A DNA stretch of 64,000 nucleotides from Anaeramoeba flamelloides (taxonomy: Eukaryota > Metamonada > Anaeramoebidae), in NCBI GenBank assembly GCA_027625915.1, contig JANTQA010000057.1, positions 10,540,001 through 10,604,000 of the forward strand. Reading direction: 5' to 3'. Both the position numbers and the translations under genes were made by a program. Positions 1 to 10,326 of the stretch are shown one piece after another; position 1 is the first letter of the stretch, and each line of letters opens with the position of its first letter. The notes below the pieces were generated by a model, which had not been told where the DNA came from, searched no databases, and saw only the letters and a program-made list of their open reading frames with translations.

Positions 1-1002
1 AAAAAATCGACAATAGTATTTTATTGTTTCAAAAACCGTTTATATCTGGAAATATTTCCGGTTTTTATTGAATCTAATTGTACTTCATTGTCTTCCCCAA
101 AAAAGTTATATTTTTTTTTTCATTTTTATGAAATATTTTTATCAATATATTTTTAAATATCTACACGTAGGTACTAATTTAATCAGTATTAAAGTCAAGC
201 TTAATTTTAGTTTACGAATTTTACAAATAGAAGAACACCACAAAAGAAATTATTATCTGGAATATAAAAAAAGTTTCACACTTTTTTCAAAATTCCTAAA
301 GACAAGATTAGAGATTTTTTTTTCATTTTGGAGATTAAAAAAAAAAAAAAAAAGGAAAAAATTAAAAATTTTATTATTTTTAATATTCATCCACAAATAA
401 TATAATAATTTTTTTTTAACTTTATATCAGCTCCCCAGAAACAAATTCGAAATCATATTTTATTATGTCAAAAAGGCCATCCCTTTTTATAATTTTTCTT
501 TTTGTCTTGGAAATGATATTATTATTTTTGTTTTAAACTATTAAAATAATTTTTCTTCTTCTATTTTTTTTTTATTTTGAAAATTTTTTTTAATTATCCT
601 TTATCTCATTAATAATAACGATTACCCCCTTTGAAACAAATATTGAAAAATTAAAAATTCTTCGAAAATTTCCGATTAAAGAAAAATAAATTTTTATATT
701 TAATTTTTAATCTTTTAAAAAAATTATAAAATTTTTTTAAAATAGTTAAAAAAAAAAAAAAAAAAAAACTGGATGTATATGAATTAATATTCTTTAATCT
801 TATGATTACCTATAAATTGAAATTTTTGAGAATATAATAAATCCATATTAGTCACTAATATTTTAAAATTTTTTTAAATTGGTATTTTGTTATTTATTTA
901 TTATAAAATTTTATTGTATCTATATATAAAACTCAAACCACTATATATTTCAAAATTTATTTAAATTAAACAAACAAACAACAATAGTATAATCAACAAA
1001 TT
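1..1002. other. AT-rich spacer without recognised gene
   Basis: Homopolymer-rich sequence. An open frame at 68-400 has no convincing protein character (Phe/Ile/Lys only), so I read the stretch as non-coding. Confidence 0.6.
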
Positions 1003-1350
1003 ATGAAAAAAGTAGAGAAGATTTTACAAAAAAAAAAAATAAATATCAAAAAAATAAAATAAATTTTAATGTATCAGCAATTTTATGACGAATTTAAAAT
1101 ATTATTTGAAAAAAAAAAGCCAATGAGAAAATATAAAAAAACTTTAATCAATTCAATTAATTCTAATAATTTCCATGGATTGACTTCAATATTTGAGGAA
1201 ACAGCTAATCAATTTGTTCATGCTAATTTATCATTTTACATTACAAAAATTATTTACTCAAAAAAAGCTACAAAGATATTACAAAAAATAATTGAAAAAA
1301 AAAAAATTAAAATGCTTATATTACATTATGTATTCTTTACAATATTTTAA
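1003..1350 (+). CDS. Short hypothetical frame, possible gene fragment
   Basis: I do not recognise this protein. An ATG at 1069 opens a 93-codon frame ending in TAA, rich in Lys, Ile and Phe, with a coding-like central part (GLTSIFEETANQFVHANLSF). The same frame runs upstream to an ATG at 1003, interrupted only by a TAA at 1060. Helical Ile/Lys-rich sequence near the end (KILQKIIEKKK) could be a short coiled coil. There is no intron signal I trust and no homologue I can name. A foldback MITE begins 61 bases after the stop. It may be an exon or remnant of a larger gene, or an open frame produced by A-rich sequence. Confidence 0.3.
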
Positions 1351-1410
1351 AACAATACCAATTTCCATTTTCCCCGTATTTGAAGAAAAGAAATATTTAA
1401 TTCATCAGGT

Positions 1411-1611
1411 TACAGTCAGTTTCACTTTTAAGACACAAACTTTCAACGAAATTTAAGGCACACAAAAATTCCAAATTAAGGCACAATTTTTGGTGATTTT
1501 TTTTTCTCAATTTATTTTCCTAGAATCTGAATTTCTGTACCTTAATTTGAAAATTTTTTTGTGCCATAAATTTCGTAGAAAGTTTGTACCTTAAAAGTGA
1601 AACTGACTGTA
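1411..1611. mobile_element. Foldback MITE, family 1 (Tc1/mariner-like ends)
   Basis: About 200 bp between TA dinucleotides. It starts CAGTCAGTTTCAC and ends with the inverted complement GTGAAACTGACTG. Each arm of about 85-90 bp carries variants of TTAAGGCACA three times. A TA target duplication with CAGT-type ends is characteristic of the Tc1/mariner superfamily. It is non-autonomous, and this copy is moderately diverged. Confidence 0.9.
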
Positions 1612-2900
1612 GTTATCTAATTTATTCTTATTTTTACTTTGTATTTTTTTCAAATTTAATAATTATTGAAAAAAAAAAAAATCCTAACGTTAAGAGAAAT
1701 TTCCAACTACAAAAAAATCTGAAACATTCATATAAATCATAGAAATTACATTGTGATTAAAAGATTAAACATACAAAAACATCATTAAAATAATGATCTT
1801 TATGAATTATTTCTTTCAATTCATATGAAAATTTTCTTTATTTTTTTTTTGAAAAACAAATTCATTATTTTCTATTTGTTAATATCTATATTTAGAATAA
1901 AAATTATTAGTTAATAATAGAAATTAAATCAATAATTATTTTTAATGATATGAGTTAAGTGATATTGACAAATTATAAAATTTGGAGGTTCCGTAAATAT
2001 TTTTATGAAATTTTAATAGTAAAGATTTTTTTTTAAAAAATTTTCTTAGTCAAGAGGGTATTTTATTATCTATCAAAAGTATTTTAAATTTAATTGGTAT
2101 TTTTATTTTTAGTTTTTTCTTTTTCTTTTTTCTTTATTTTAAAAAAGTCAATTCGAAAAAAAAACTGTTTTAAAATTCCAAATTAACATTAAGAAAATCT
2201 GGATTGTATAATTTATTTCAAAATTCATACATATACTTTTTAAAAATATTATTGCCAACAATTTAAAATTTCCAAAGAAATTGAGAAATTTTACACGAGA
2301 CGTAATAATGAAAAGGTACTAAATATTTTTTTAAAATTTTATTTTTTTGAAAATTTATAGTTTGTTCCGGTATTTCTTTTATAAATCTCAACTCTAATTG
2401 AAAGTTTATTATTTTTCGTATTTCTAAAAAATTGGATGTTGTTTGATTCTTAAAAAAAGTGAATTTTTCATTTTTGACTCTGCAACTTTGAGTGAAATGG
2501 AGTTTACTTTTTATTTATATTTATTTAAAGAAAAATAAAAAGTTAAAAATACCCTCTTAAAATAAAATCATTAATTAATTGATATTTTTTAAATTTAGAA
2601 AGAATTACTTTAAATTGATTGATTTTTTTTAGAAGAAAAACTCCCTATTTGTTTCGTGTGTGTATATAAGAAAAAATAATTTATAACTAAAAAAAGAAAA
2701 AAAAAGAAGAAAATTTTCCAAAGAACAAGTTTTCGAATACTGGGAAAAGTCATAAAGAACCTTGTTACACATTGAAAACAATCCTATTTTTTTAGTTTTA
2801 CAATTATTTTTCATTTAAAAATATAAATGATGGATTTTTATTTTATTTTTTATTTAAATGAATAAAATTAAATAAATTAAATTCATATACCAAGCAACTA
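1612..2900. other. AT-rich spacer, nothing recognised
   Basis: No coding-like frame, RNA gene or repeat of the families described elsewhere in the window. A minus-strand 61-codon frame at 2629-2814 is low-complexity and not credible. Confidence 0.55.
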
Positions 2901-3124
2901 CAATCATGAGATCTATCACAATACATACCAACTACCCGAGGCGCATTTGAAGTGAAAACAAATCAAAACCGCCATTGTTTGAACCACTTGGAATCTTCTT
3001 GCATCTTCCATTTATATAATGAATTTAGCATATATAAAAGGTAAAGATACTGAAAACATGAATATTCTTCAATCTAATTGAAATTTAAACTATTTAGTAA
3101 GAGTCCACATAGATATACCTGTGA

Positions 3125-3245
3125 TTTTTAAAACATTTTAAAACAGATAAATATATCTTTTGTGATACATCAATTGAAAATATACACCACATGCGATGGG
3201 AATGCCCGGCCTATAAAAAAGTGAGTGCAAAGTGATTAAAAGACT
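3125..3245 (+). pseudogene. LINE (non-LTR retrotransposon) C-terminal relic
   Basis: A short frame reads IFCDTSIENIHHMRWECPAY followed by KKV. This matches the Cys-His pattern (C, then H, then ECP) that follows the reverse transcriptase in many LINEs (zf-RVT type). Only this fragment is visible; flanking frames are full of stops and no reverse transcriptase core is seen. A second, independent fragment with the same pattern lies near 9.58 kb. The assignment rests on a short motif, so confidence is modest. Confidence 0.4.
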
Positions 3246-3410
3246 ATATCAAACTTGAATATATCAAATTTAAAAAAACTAACAAAAAAAGGTCTGAAGG
3301 AAATAAAATGAAAAAATCCAAAAAAAGAAAATTCATGAAAAAATAAATAAAATAATGAAGAAGAAAAATACTTACAAAGAACTACCTAGCACAAATGAAA
3401 CTTTGTTTCA

Positions 3411-3938
3411 GTCAAAGAGGTATCCAAAAAAAAACATTTTTTTCAAAGATCAATAATTATGTATAATTTACCTTTGAAGAAAAAATAAAAAATAAATAGA
3501 GTAATTCACATCAAAGAATAGTTGATGTCAGTATGGAGGAAATAAAACTAATAAATAAATATATTTTCTTATTAATTAAAAAACTCAAAGTCTTATGTAA
3601 CACTGAGAAAAACAGCAAGATACATTTTGATCCTCAATCGAAGATCAAATAAAATTTCAATAGATATAAATAGGGTTTCTCTACAATCATTTTCACTGTT
3701 TCAATAAATTAGAATAAAATGTTTTTAGCAAGTTACTATCGATCTCGCAATAAAAACAAATTTTTGCAAATGAACAAGTATAAAAAAAAAGCATAATAAA
3801 TTGAAAAAAAAAAATAAAGTAAAATGAAAAAAAATGATTCCAATTTTGAAATTTTCAAAATAAATTTTTTCTTCTAATATCCATTCAAGTCTTTTAAACA
3901 TATGTAATTAACTCTATTATAACTTGATCACCTTGACT
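3411..3938 (-). mobile_element. TIR element family 4, copy 1
   Basis: About 530 bp bounded by an inverted repeat of the form CAGTCAAAG. It matches 33646-34163 and 46054-46725 along its length, in opposite orientation. Shared landmarks include GTTATTGAAAC-like and AAATGATTGTAGA-like segments. No coding capacity is seen, so it is a non-autonomous DNA element. The target duplication is not clear. Confidence 0.7.
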
Positions 3939-4898
3939 GGAAAATGACTTATTAATACATATCCAAACCAACAACTAAGTTTCTGAAAAAAAAAAAAAAA
4001 AAAAAAAACACGTTTTCATATAAGGGTAATAGTTTTCGATTTAGTCATTTCCTCAAAAAAAAATAAAAAAAAAAAAAGAAATAAATTTATATAATTATTC
4101 CCCTTTCAACTTTAATACATGATAAAAATAAAAATAAAATAAGAACTACCAAAAAGAATATTGTATTGATTTGATTTGAAAAAATTGATTTTTTGTTTAA
4201 TTTTCCATTAGATTTTAACTAATTTCCAAGAATAAAATTTAATTCTCGTAAACAACCTTCTTGAATACTGAAAAATTGAATAAAAATTTTTTAAAAAAAT
4301 ATTTTAAAAAACGGTTAATGCAAATCTTAAGAATAAATCTAGCCTAATAATAATCTTGAAATGTAATAGGATTCTTAATAATTAAACAAATAAGAGAATT
4401 TTAAGTGATGTTTGAAATATGCTCATAAATATAAATTTTTGTTTGCTTCATTGTTATTATTCGAATTAATTTCATTGATCCTTTACAATCAAAAACTTCA
4501 TTTTTCAACCAGATGAAAATAAATGCTATTCTACTAGAAAAAAATTGAATTTTTTCTTTTTATAAAAACTAAATAAAAATGTACTAGTAGTTAATTTTGA
4601 GATTTTTATTTTGTATCCAAAGAGTTATTTCTTTTTGTAAAAATAAATAAATAAATAAAGTAATAAATAAAATAAAAATAACACTACACTTAAAAAAAAG
4701 AATCCCTTCTTAATTTCCATCTTTTATTTCTTTAATTTTTGGAATGTTTCCACATATATTTCTCATTATATATAACATATAAACACATCCAAAATTTTCT
4801 TAATGTATAAAATTCCTTTTTTTAATTCCAAGCAAAATTTAATTTAATAATTATAAAATTTGATAAAATTCTTTACCCAAAATAAATAAATAAATAAA
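3939..4898. other. AT-rich spacer upstream of the 4.9-kb frame
   Basis: Poly-A/T tracts and AAATAAAT-type simple sequence, with no recognised feature. The last part may hold the promoter or an intron end of the following gene: a TTTTCCCAG acceptor-like sequence lies at 4912-4920. Confidence 0.5.
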
Positions 4899-7046
4899 AT
4901 GAATAAATAGATTTTCCCAGAATTCAAATATTATGATGAATTAATAGAAAATTTGCATTTATATTATTATTTACAAGTGATTTTAATTGAATATAGTGAG
5001 GGTAATTATAGAATTAATGACGATTGTCAAAAGTTAATCAAAGATAAATTAAGTGAAATTTCAAATGGGCTAATTTATCTATTCAAAAAGGAACCAGACC
5101 TTCTAGACAAAATAATATTTATAGGTATTTCCTTAAGATCTTCAAATGTTTCAATGTATTTTCTATTTTTATTAATAAGAATATTTAAAATCAATTCTGA
5201 ATTGATTCTGCCAAATTCCAATGATGAACTTGCCATTATTGATCAATTTGAATTATTAGGTTTATCAAAATTTATCCATTCGCAAAACACAGCAAAATTT
5301 ATTTTAAAATTATTCCAAAAGGATGGATTTATTAAAAATTTTGCAAAGGGATATTCAATGGATTTTGATTTATTGATTGGGCAATTATTTGCACACTCAC
5401 CAATGTTAGAATTTGTATCTTTTCCTAATAGTAATGTATTGCAAAGCGGAATGATGAATGAAATCAATAGCTATGCCAAAAAAGAAAAAATCTTTGATGA
5501 ATATGAATATGAAGATGACAATGAATCAAGAACAAGCAACTTGAAAAACAAAGGATTATTGACTCAAAACAATATCCTTAGCCATCCGCCATCAATTACT
5601 ATTTTGGTTACCAATTATTTTAATTTTATTTATAAAAAGTTACCAAATAATAAAAAATTAATAGATCTATCTGGATAAATAATTTAATCTGAAAAGCTTT
5701 ATAATGAAATAATTGCAAAATTAAAAAAAAATATTAAAAAGCATTCACCTAGTTTAATATTGATCGCCTCCTTTTTATCTCAAATGGTTAAGTGCTTAGT
5801 TAAAAGGGATTTAACTGTTGGGACGCATCAAATTAATACAAATAATATCAATAAAAATAAAAGAAAGGAAAGAAAAGAAAAAAAAGAAAATGAAAATTTA
5901 AAACATTTAGAAGTGTTAGAAAAACTGCAATTATAGGGCAAAAATGATAAATCAGGCCATCATAATAAAAAATACAAGGGGAAGGGAAAAGAAAAGATTG
6001 GGAGAAAGAGGAAAGGGAAGGCGCAAGAAAAAGAAAAAGAAAGGAAAGGTGAAAGGGAAAGGAAAAGGGGAAAAGAAAGTCACAAAGCAAAACAAAATAT
6101 GAAGAAAAAGAACAGCACAAAGAAAAGGCATAGAAGAATGTTTAGAAGACTAAGTTTAAAAAGGGGGCAACTACAATCAATATTAAATGATAGAGGGAAA
6201 GAAAATGCAAGTCATTTAAAAACATTTTATCTGGAATCTAATAATCCAAATAAAAATAAGGGGAAAGAAAAGGATTATATAAAAGTCCAAGAAAATTACT
6301 TTCTCAAAGTAAACCAAATTGTAGTCAAGTAAAATAAAATTTTACAAATATTAAATTTGATTAATAATGCCCCAGAAGATGCCTTTGAATTAAAAAGATT
6401 TTTAATTAAGATTCAAATGTATTTATTAAGAGTAAGATCAATTTTTTTGGAAGTATACCAAAACGGTTTAATCTTTGAAAATTTAATTAAATTATGTTCT
6501 GAAATAAGAGATTTTAAATTAAACAAAACCACTTGGAAATTATTCTATCAATTAATTTTATACCATTCTGAAACAACCCCATTTTTATTAGATAACCAAT
6601 TACTAAAACAATTTGTTGATCTGTTAACCATAAGCTCCGGCATTGGCGTCATTAACCAATTATATTACCTTAATAAAATATTCAATATGTAACAAAGTGA
6701 AAAAATGAAATTCCTAAGTGATGAGTCATATCAATATAAAAGAAACTACACAGCAAACCCTTTAAAATCGTATCTTAAAGACTCGAGAGCAATTTCCTCC
6801 TTTTTTGAAAGCAATTTACATCATACTAAATTTAGCAGGTTGTTTAAAAGTTACATCATTAACTTTGCAGGCGCACCATTTTTCAATTTGGCCCAGATTT
6901 ATTATACCATAATGGACCAAAAATATTGCTCAAAATTAAAAAATGAATTCAAAAGTACTCAAGAATATAAATAAGCCCTTGATTGGTTTTCTCAGAATAG
7001 AGTTGTATCTAATCAAACTAAAGATCCAAAAAATAAAAAAAAATAA
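4899..7046 (+). pseudogene. Helical-repeat-like protein frame interrupted only by TAA/TAG
   Basis: From ATG 4899 to TAA 7044-7046 one frame (about 715 codons) reads as a coherent helical, Leu/Ile-rich protein. A Lys/Glu/Gly-rich insert lies at about 5850-6120, and well-formed segments such as FELLGLSKFIHSQNTAKF and LLTISSGIGVINQLYYL occur elsewhere. It is interrupted by TAA at 5676, 5685, 6330, 6690 and 6972 and TAG at 5934. A TAG at 4908 may lie in an intron or leader, because TTTTCCCAG just after it could be an acceptor. I found no frameshift and no TGA. About two dozen CAA codons are also present. I cannot name the family; an armadillo/HEAT-like fold is a guess. It may be a pseudogene, a gene with recoded stops, or a product of C-to-T hypermutation at Gln codons. 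Reading Gln at each stop gives natural-looking sequence. Confidence 0.6.
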
Positions 7047-8496
7047 AAGGAAAAGACAAAAATCTTTATTTAAATTCTAAAATTTCATTTATTCATACAG
7101 TTTCTTTTCTTTTCTTTTTCTTTTTTTTTTTATTTATTTGATCATTTTCTTTTTAATCTTTTTTAAAATCAATATTAAATTATTTTTTTCATCAATATTT
7201 TTTTTTATAATCATTCTATTTTTTTTTTTTATCTAATTATATGATAAAACAAGTTTGAGAAATAATAAAGTTGAAATATTGTTATTAAACATATTTGACA
7301 TTATTCACTTTTTGTCAAAAAAAAAAAAAAGTTATATTCTCTTTGTAAAATTATTTTTTATATATTTTGTGAAAAGAGCAAAAGCAGAAGATAAGAAATT
7401 AATATTACTTTATAATAATTTTAAAGGAAGGATAAAATAAAATTTTGGTATGAGTATTCTAATGAAAGTTGATTTTTTGATTTAGACAAAGAATGTTATT
7501 TAAATTAAAAATCAAAATAAATTCTTTTTTAGGAATTTGACTATAAGGGACAAGTATTGTAAGAAATAAATATATTTTATATAGTATTATTTAATTCTAT
7601 ATTTTTTTTTCTATGAGAAGTTTGAACCAATAATAATAATTATATCATCATGGAATCAGCTCTTAAGATAAAATTTTTATTGTGAAATGAAATTTTCTTG
7701 TTATGATTTTTTATAAAAAATAACAAAAAAATAAAATGTTTATGTTCTCACTGGGAGAATTGTTTTTATACTGTGTATTACCAATTGTATCAATATTGTA
7801 CAATAAATAATATTTGTTATGAGGAAATTAATAAAGTGATTTTTTATCTTTTTTAGGATTTTTTTATTTGTTAACCAAAGAAGGTATTTTTTTCAAATAT
7901 TGTAAAATTATCTTTTTTTAAAAAAGAAGAATATTAGACCGATTTAAATTTTCAAAATTTTTACAAATTAGGCACATAAACTATATATATTTTTTGAACA
8001 TGAAATTTGATTTTTCAATATAATATTTTATTGAAGAGATTTGGGAATAGAGCAATTTTAATCAAATAATTCAATTTCAAAATTTTTCTTCCAAAAATTA
8101 ATTAAATTGTTATAGAAATTCTTTTAAGTGGTATCAAATAGTTTGATTTTAAAAACAAATTTAAAATTAGAAAATATATTAGTTTTCTTTTTTTTTTTTA
8201 TCAAGTATATCTAAAAAAAATTTTTTTTTCGAATTAAGTATTAAAAAAAAATTGTATATTAGACCAAAACTCCATGATATCTTTTTGTAAAACTTTAAAA
8301 GAATTTATAAATTTTTGATTCTTTTTAATTATATCTACTTTTATTTATTTTTTTTTACTATTTGAATTGAATAAAATTTTTCAAAAATAAAAAACAAATC
8401 AGATAGTTTTTATTTTTTGATTTGGTACGATTTTTTTATTTAAATTAAAAAATTTGTAAACCCATTTTTGAAGAATAACTGAAGTAATGAATAAAA
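7047..8496. other. AT-rich spacer, nothing recognised
   Basis: Long T and A runs. The frame at 7255-7440 lacks an ATG and coding character. No repeats of the named families are seen. Confidence 0.55.
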
Positions 8497-8693
8497 TACA
8501 GTCAGTTTCACTTTTAAGGCACAAACTTTGAACGAAATTTAAGGCACACTAAAAATCTTAAATTAAGGCACAAAATTTGGAATTTTATTTTTTGCAATTT
8601 ATTTTACTAGAATCTCAATTTTATGCCTTAATTTGATATTTTTTTGTGCCTTAAATTGTTGCATTTTGTGTCTTAAAAGTGGAACTGGCTGTA
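8497..8693. mobile_element. Foldback MITE, family 1
   Basis: TA-flanked foldback of about 197 bp. The left end is CAGTCAGTTTCAC; the right end is the GTGGAACTGGCTG variant. It is diverged in the right arm. Confidence 0.88.
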
Positions 8694-9157
8694 ATATATA
8701 TATATTTACTTTAGTTTTGGATTCCTAAATTTGGGAAATTTTAGCCTACAAAAATTAACGAATGAAGTAAAATTATAGTTTTTTAAAAGAATATACATCA
8801 ATTTTTTTTTCTAGGTTTGTTATTTTTAATGTAATTCAAAAATATATTGACTCAATTAAGATTTGGATAAATAATTAAGTAACAAATTTATTAAAATTAA
8901 TACATATTTCCCAAGACTATTTTTTTAAAACCCAGTTGAAAATTTTTCAAGTCAGATTTTCAATCTATCAAAGAAGACAAAAATGTCAAAGAAAATAACA
9001 AATCACATGGTTTTATACACACACATATATATATATACAAAAATTTACAGTTTTCAAAAAACCAAGATAACCAAAATATTAATTAGAGAATAGAAATTTT
9101 AAAATTACTGGAGGTAAATCTCAACCAATTTCGAGAAAATCTATTAAACAATATCTC

Positions 9158-9665
9158 ATGATGGAAAGTTCAAGAATTTTTTGTAAAAATATTAAAGATA
9201 GTAACAATAACAATAAATCGGTATGTATAATAATGCCTAACATGCACAGAATTCAAGAGAATAGGGACAAATCAAGGATTTTCATTAATTTTTTTTCAAT
9301 ACGGAAAATATTAACGGTGTTTGTTTTTTTTTTTTTTTTTTGAATTTCAAAGATAAACAGAAATTTTATAAAATTTTATATTTATTTCTCAAAGTAAAAA
9401 AAAAAAATACCGAACTTAAATATTTCAAATGGAAGTGTTCTTCTTCCATACTAAAACTAAAAAAAAATACAAATCACCTAAACAGATGTTCTTATGTCGA
9501 TGATTGGAATAAAATAAAAAGAAAATCTTGTTCGATATATGTAAAAAAAAAAAAAAATTAACTTAGAAATAGATAAAGATATCTATCATTTTTTATGTGA
9601 CTGTCTATTCTATAAAGAAAATCAAAAAGTTCAGATTAAAGATTTAATTCAAATAAACAAAAACA
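9158..9665 (+). pseudogene. Degenerate LINE-like fragment
   Basis: Frames at 9158-9343 and 9340-9561 are followed by a frame reading DIYHFLCDCLFYKENQKVQI near 9576-9640. That resembles the H-x-L-x-C-x-C tail of LINE polyproteins and parallels the fragment near 3.2 kb. The pieces lie in different frames and contain poly-A/T tracts, so this is a decayed remnant. No catalytic YxDD motif is visible. Confidence 0.3.
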
Positions 9666-9789
9666 AATAAAATAATATATTTGATATTATTTAAAATAAA
9701 GAATCAATTATATCTCTTATAATTGGTATAATGATAAAGAAAATTATGATTTTTGATTGAAATTTCTTTAAAAAAAAATTAAAAATTAG

Positions 9790-10235
9790 GGAAATACTTT
9801 GAGTATTGTAGAGTGTCGTAGAGTGCCTAGATTATCTTGTGATTTTCCAGAATTCAAAAGAATCGAGAAAAATCATAGAATTTACACAATTCTTTAAAAT
9901 TCTTGAAAATATAGAATTGTTTTTTTTAAATTTTGGAAATAAACCTAAAATTTATTAAAATTTTCTGTTGATTTCAAAAAGTAAAAAGAACCTAGAACAC
10001 TTCACAAATAAATAGAAAACTCAAAAAAACCTAACCAAAAATGAAATAAATTTTCGGTTTATTTCTAAAATTAAAAAAAACCTAAAGAAAATCAATAGAT
10101 TTTCCAAATAAACAGAAAAATCAAGAAAACCTAACGACAAGTAACGGCGGTTTTCCAGAATTTAAAAAGAATAGAGTAAAATCTATGATTTTATTCTATT
10201 CTTTTTAAATTCTGGAAAACCTAACGGCTGTAAGA
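9790..10235. repeat. Palindromic repeat block A
   Basis: Contains two hairpin-forming units of about 67 bp (near 9847-9905 and 10152-10220) built on TTTTCCAGAATT...AATTCTGGAAAA. A shorter unit of the form AAAATCAATAGATTTTCC lies between them. An AACCTAGAACACTTCAC segment is shared with the block at 23.06-23.85 kb. Confidence 0.7.
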
Positions 10236-10326
10236 GGAAATCAATCCCGCCCCCCCCCTTAAAATAATAAAATAAGAAGAGGATTTAAAAAAATAAGTAA
10301 AAATTCTACAAATTGTTAAATCAAAT

